Assembly (NCBI GenBank): GCA_020445045.1
Contig: JAGRHI010000386.1
Coordinates: 1 to 8,429 of the forward strand
DNA length: 8,429 nucleotides
Reading direction: 5' to 3'
Source: Candidatus Competibacteraceae bacterium
GTDB taxonomy: Bacteria; Pseudomonadota; Gammaproteobacteria; Competibacterales; Competibacteraceae
The position numbers and the translations under genes were made by a program. The notes beneath the pieces were generated by a model. It worked only from the letters and a program-made list of their open reading frames with translations. It was not told the origin of the DNA and ran no database searches. Each line of letters begins with the position of its first letter. Positions within the stretch are counted from its first letter, which is position 1. Positions 7,121 through 8,429 of this stretch are shown piece by piece.

Positions 7121-7220
7121 GACTTGCCTCCAGCCCGCGCCGGAATCCGGGGCGGTAGGACTGGTCATCGCCGACCGGCTGGGCGGAAGCGGATGGAGCG
7201 GGTGGGTAATGGAAATTGTT

Positions 7221-7225
7221 GGAGG
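7221..7225 (+). promoter_or_regulatory. Ribosome-binding site fixing the start of the receiver-CNB gene
   Basis: GGAGG lies 8 nt before ATG 7234. The in-frame TTG at 7216 sits upstream of, and overlaps the approach to, this site, so translation from ATG 7234 (protein starting MAAKTITVN) is preferred. Confidence 0.8.
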
Positions 7226-7233
7226 GTGAAACC

Positions 7234-8043
7234 ATGGCAGCAAAAACGATAACCGTGAACGTGATCGGGTTCGTGGAAAGAGATCGCCGGATGATTCGCA
7301 ACATCCTGTCGGTGGCCAGCAACAACGAGTGTGCTTATCTCATGGCGGGTGCTGACCATGAGTTGGTCGATATCCTGATCGTCAACGCCGACGATCCGGC
7401 GGCCATGGCGGCCTGGAGCGAATATCGGGAAATCGACACGGACGTCGGCGTTATTTTCGCTTCGGCCAACTCGCGGTTTGGAGCGGAGCACATTTGTATC
7501 AGACGACCGTTGATCGCCAGCCAGTTACACGGTGTGTTGGCCTTGGGGGCGACGCGGAAAGACTCGGCGCCAGCGCTGGTGTCGCACAAGCACCAAGCGC
7601 TCAATAAGAGCTTTCTGTTTCGTAACATGTCCCCCAGTGATTTGGAGAAGATCGTCGCTTTGTCGCGGGTGGTGACGTTGCCCGCCCAGCATGTGGTGTT
7701 CGAGGTGGCCGATGCGGGCGTGGAGATGTGCGTGGTGTTGAGCGGGCGCCTGAAGGTCAGCGTGGCTAACCGGGAAGGGCGGGAAGTCGTGCTGGGCACG
7801 GTTGGGCCGGGTGAGATCGTCGGCGAGATCGCCATGCTCGACGGCCGGGGCCGCTCGGCGACCGCGATGACCCTGACGTCTTGCGACTTGTTGATGATCC
7901 ACCGCCGGGATTTCATGCCGTTTCTGGAGCAGAATCCCAAGGCGGCGATCGATCTGATCAAGGTGCTGGCGTTGCGATTACGGCTCAACACCGAGCAGTT
8001 GGCTGAATTGATCGCCGAGGAAGAGCCACCGCATCCGGCGTGA
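7234..8043 (+). CDS. Degenerate receiver domain fused to a cyclic-nucleotide-binding domain, no HTH
   Basis: The product has 269 residues and is cytoplasmic. Residues 5-105 read as a response-regulator receiver fold. Strand beta1 is TVNVIGF, followed by acidic E15/D17. Beta3 is DILIVNADDP (46-55), where Asn51 occupies the phospho-acceptor Asp position and Pro55 keeps the usual +4 place. Beta4 is GVIFASA. The beta5 Lys-Pro pair is replaced by Arg91-Pro92. It is therefore probably a pseudo-receiver that is not phosphorylated. A linker leads to a CNB domain (about 126-250) that starts SFLFRNMSPSDLEKIV. Its phosphate-binding cassette is GEIAMLDGRGRSATA (197-211), with Glu198 and Arg207 in the positions CRP uses for cyclic nucleotides. 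The C-terminus ends with a short helix and has no winged helix for DNA binding, unlike CRP/FNR. Output is unknown; protein-protein signalling is likely. thrH follows after 127 bp. Confidence 0.82.
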   Translation: MAAKTITVNVIGFVERDRRMIRNILSVASNNECAYLMAGADHELVDILIVNADDPAAMAAWSEYREIDTDVGVIFASANSRFGAEHICIRRPLIASQLHGVLALGATRKDSAPALVSHKHQALNKSFLFRNMSPSDLEKIVALSRVVTLPAQHVVFEVADAGVEMCVVLSGRLKVSVANREGREVVLGTVGPGEIVGEIAMLDGRGRSATAMTLTSCDLLMIHRRDFMPFLEQNPKAAIDLIKVLALRLRLNTEQLAELIAEEEPPHPA

Positions 8044-8132
8044 GAGTACCAGGGGCGACGTGGCGCCTATTGCGGTCATGACGGCAAACCGGGTAGCGTT
8101 AACCGCTCGTGAACATCTCGCTAACGACAACA

Positions 8133-8170
8133 CCCGCCGTGCCCGCGGCGGGAGCCACAGGGGGGCTCTC
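8133..8170 (+). other. Alternative hairpins in the thrH leader
   Basis: A GC-rich stem CCCGCCG/CGGCGGG (8133-8139 with 8146-8152, 6-nt loop) has no T run, so it is not a standard terminator. A second possible stem, GAGCC/GGCTC (8152-8156 with 8164-8168), would trap the AGGGGGG Shine-Dalgarno (8159-8165) and shares base 8152 with the first. The two could compete, but such short stems are common in GC-rich DNA. Confidence 0.25.
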
Positions 8171-8429
8171 ATGGAACTTGCATGCCTGGACCTGGAAGGG
8201 GTCCTGGTTCCGGAAATCTGGATCAACGTCGCCGAGCGCACCGGTATCGAGGCGCTACGACTGACCACCCGCGACATTCCCGATTACGACCAGTTGATGC
8301 GGCGGCGGCTGGGGCTGCTGGACCAGCACGGTTTGAAGTTGTCCGATATCCAGCGGGTGATCGCCGACATGGGGCCGGTGGAAGGGGCGCGCGAGTTCCT
8401 GGACTGGCTGCGCGAGCGGTTTCAGGTGG
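8171..8429 (+). CDS. thrH: Phosphoserine phosphatase/homoserine phosphotransferase ThrH (5' part, truncated)
   Basis: The visible 86 codons begin MELACLDLEGVLVPEIW and continue with TTRDIPDYDQLM, LDQHGLKLSDIQ and FLDWLRERFQV, which follow Pseudomonas ThrH closely. ThrH is a HAD-superfamily enzyme of about 205 residues that dephosphorylates phosphoserine and can transfer the phosphate to homoserine, linking serine and threonine synthesis. HAD motif I is the ThrH-type D-L-E-G (Asp7 nucleophile, Glu9) rather than the more common DxD. Motifs II-IV lie beyond the window. The start is ATG 8171 with AGGGGGG about 5 nt upstream. It shares the strand with the receiver-CNB gene, but the 127-bp gap suggests its own promoter. 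Confidence 0.95.
   Translation, partial: MELACLDLEGVLVPEIWINVAERTGIEALRLTTRDIPDYDQLMRRRLGLLDQHGLKLSDIQRVIADMGPVEGAREFLDWLRERFQV

Larger units (their letters stand above)
7084..7233. other. Divergent intergenic region between DUF3011 and receiver-CNB genes
   Basis: This 150-bp gap holds an AT-rich island at 7109-7122 in otherwise GC-rich DNA, where promoters for both directions could overlap. On the plus strand TATAGA (7117-7122) could act as a -10, with only a weak -35 (CTGTCT, 7094-7099). The rest has no feature I recognise. Confidence 0.5.

Overview
The window looks like a chromosomal segment of a GC-rich Gammaproteobacterium. The evidence is PilB and ThrH proteins that resemble Pseudomonas-type homologues, Shine-Dalgarno sites of the GGAGG type, lipobox lipoproteins and uniformly GC-rich codon use. 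A relative of Competibacteraceae or Chromatiales would fit, but that is a guess from gene content. I see no insertion sequence, tRNA, rRNA, CRISPR array or prophage gene, and no abrupt change in base composition.

Layout. (1) 1-1021, minus: 5' part of pilB, the type IV pilus extension ATPase, cut by the window edge inside its Walker A motif. (2) 1022-1313: a divergent 292-bp gap with a candidate Pho-box-like repeat upstream of the next gene. (3) 1314-3188, plus: a PhoX/DUF839-type lipoprotein. (4) 3217-3248: a terminator-like hairpin. (5) 3272-5311, plus: a 679-residue lipoprotein with two widely separated CXXCH haem-binding motifs, not a family I can name. (6) 5337-5361: a strong, probably bidirectional terminator between converging genes. 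(7) Minus-strand pair: a protein with two DUF3011 domains (7083-6385), followed 35 bp later by a TAXI-type TRAP solute-binding protein (6349-5366). (8) 7084-7233: a divergent gap with a TATAAT box. (9) 7234-8043, plus: a degenerate receiver domain fused to a cyclic-nucleotide-binding domain, with no DNA-binding domain. (10) 8171-8429, plus: the start of thrH.

How the genes may work together. pilB and thrH are ordinary genes that flank a block of cell-envelope proteins. Inside the block, two exported lipoproteins sit in tandem: a putative iron/calcium-dependent PhoX-like beta-propeller and a dihaem cytochrome. This pairing is the best candidate for an undescribed system: a metalloprotein coupled to, or merely beside, an extracytoplasmic electron carrier. 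The second unit (DUF3011 plus an orphan TAXI receptor with no permease in view) and the receiver-CNB protein are sensory-looking genes of unknown role. All functional links are inference from gene order.
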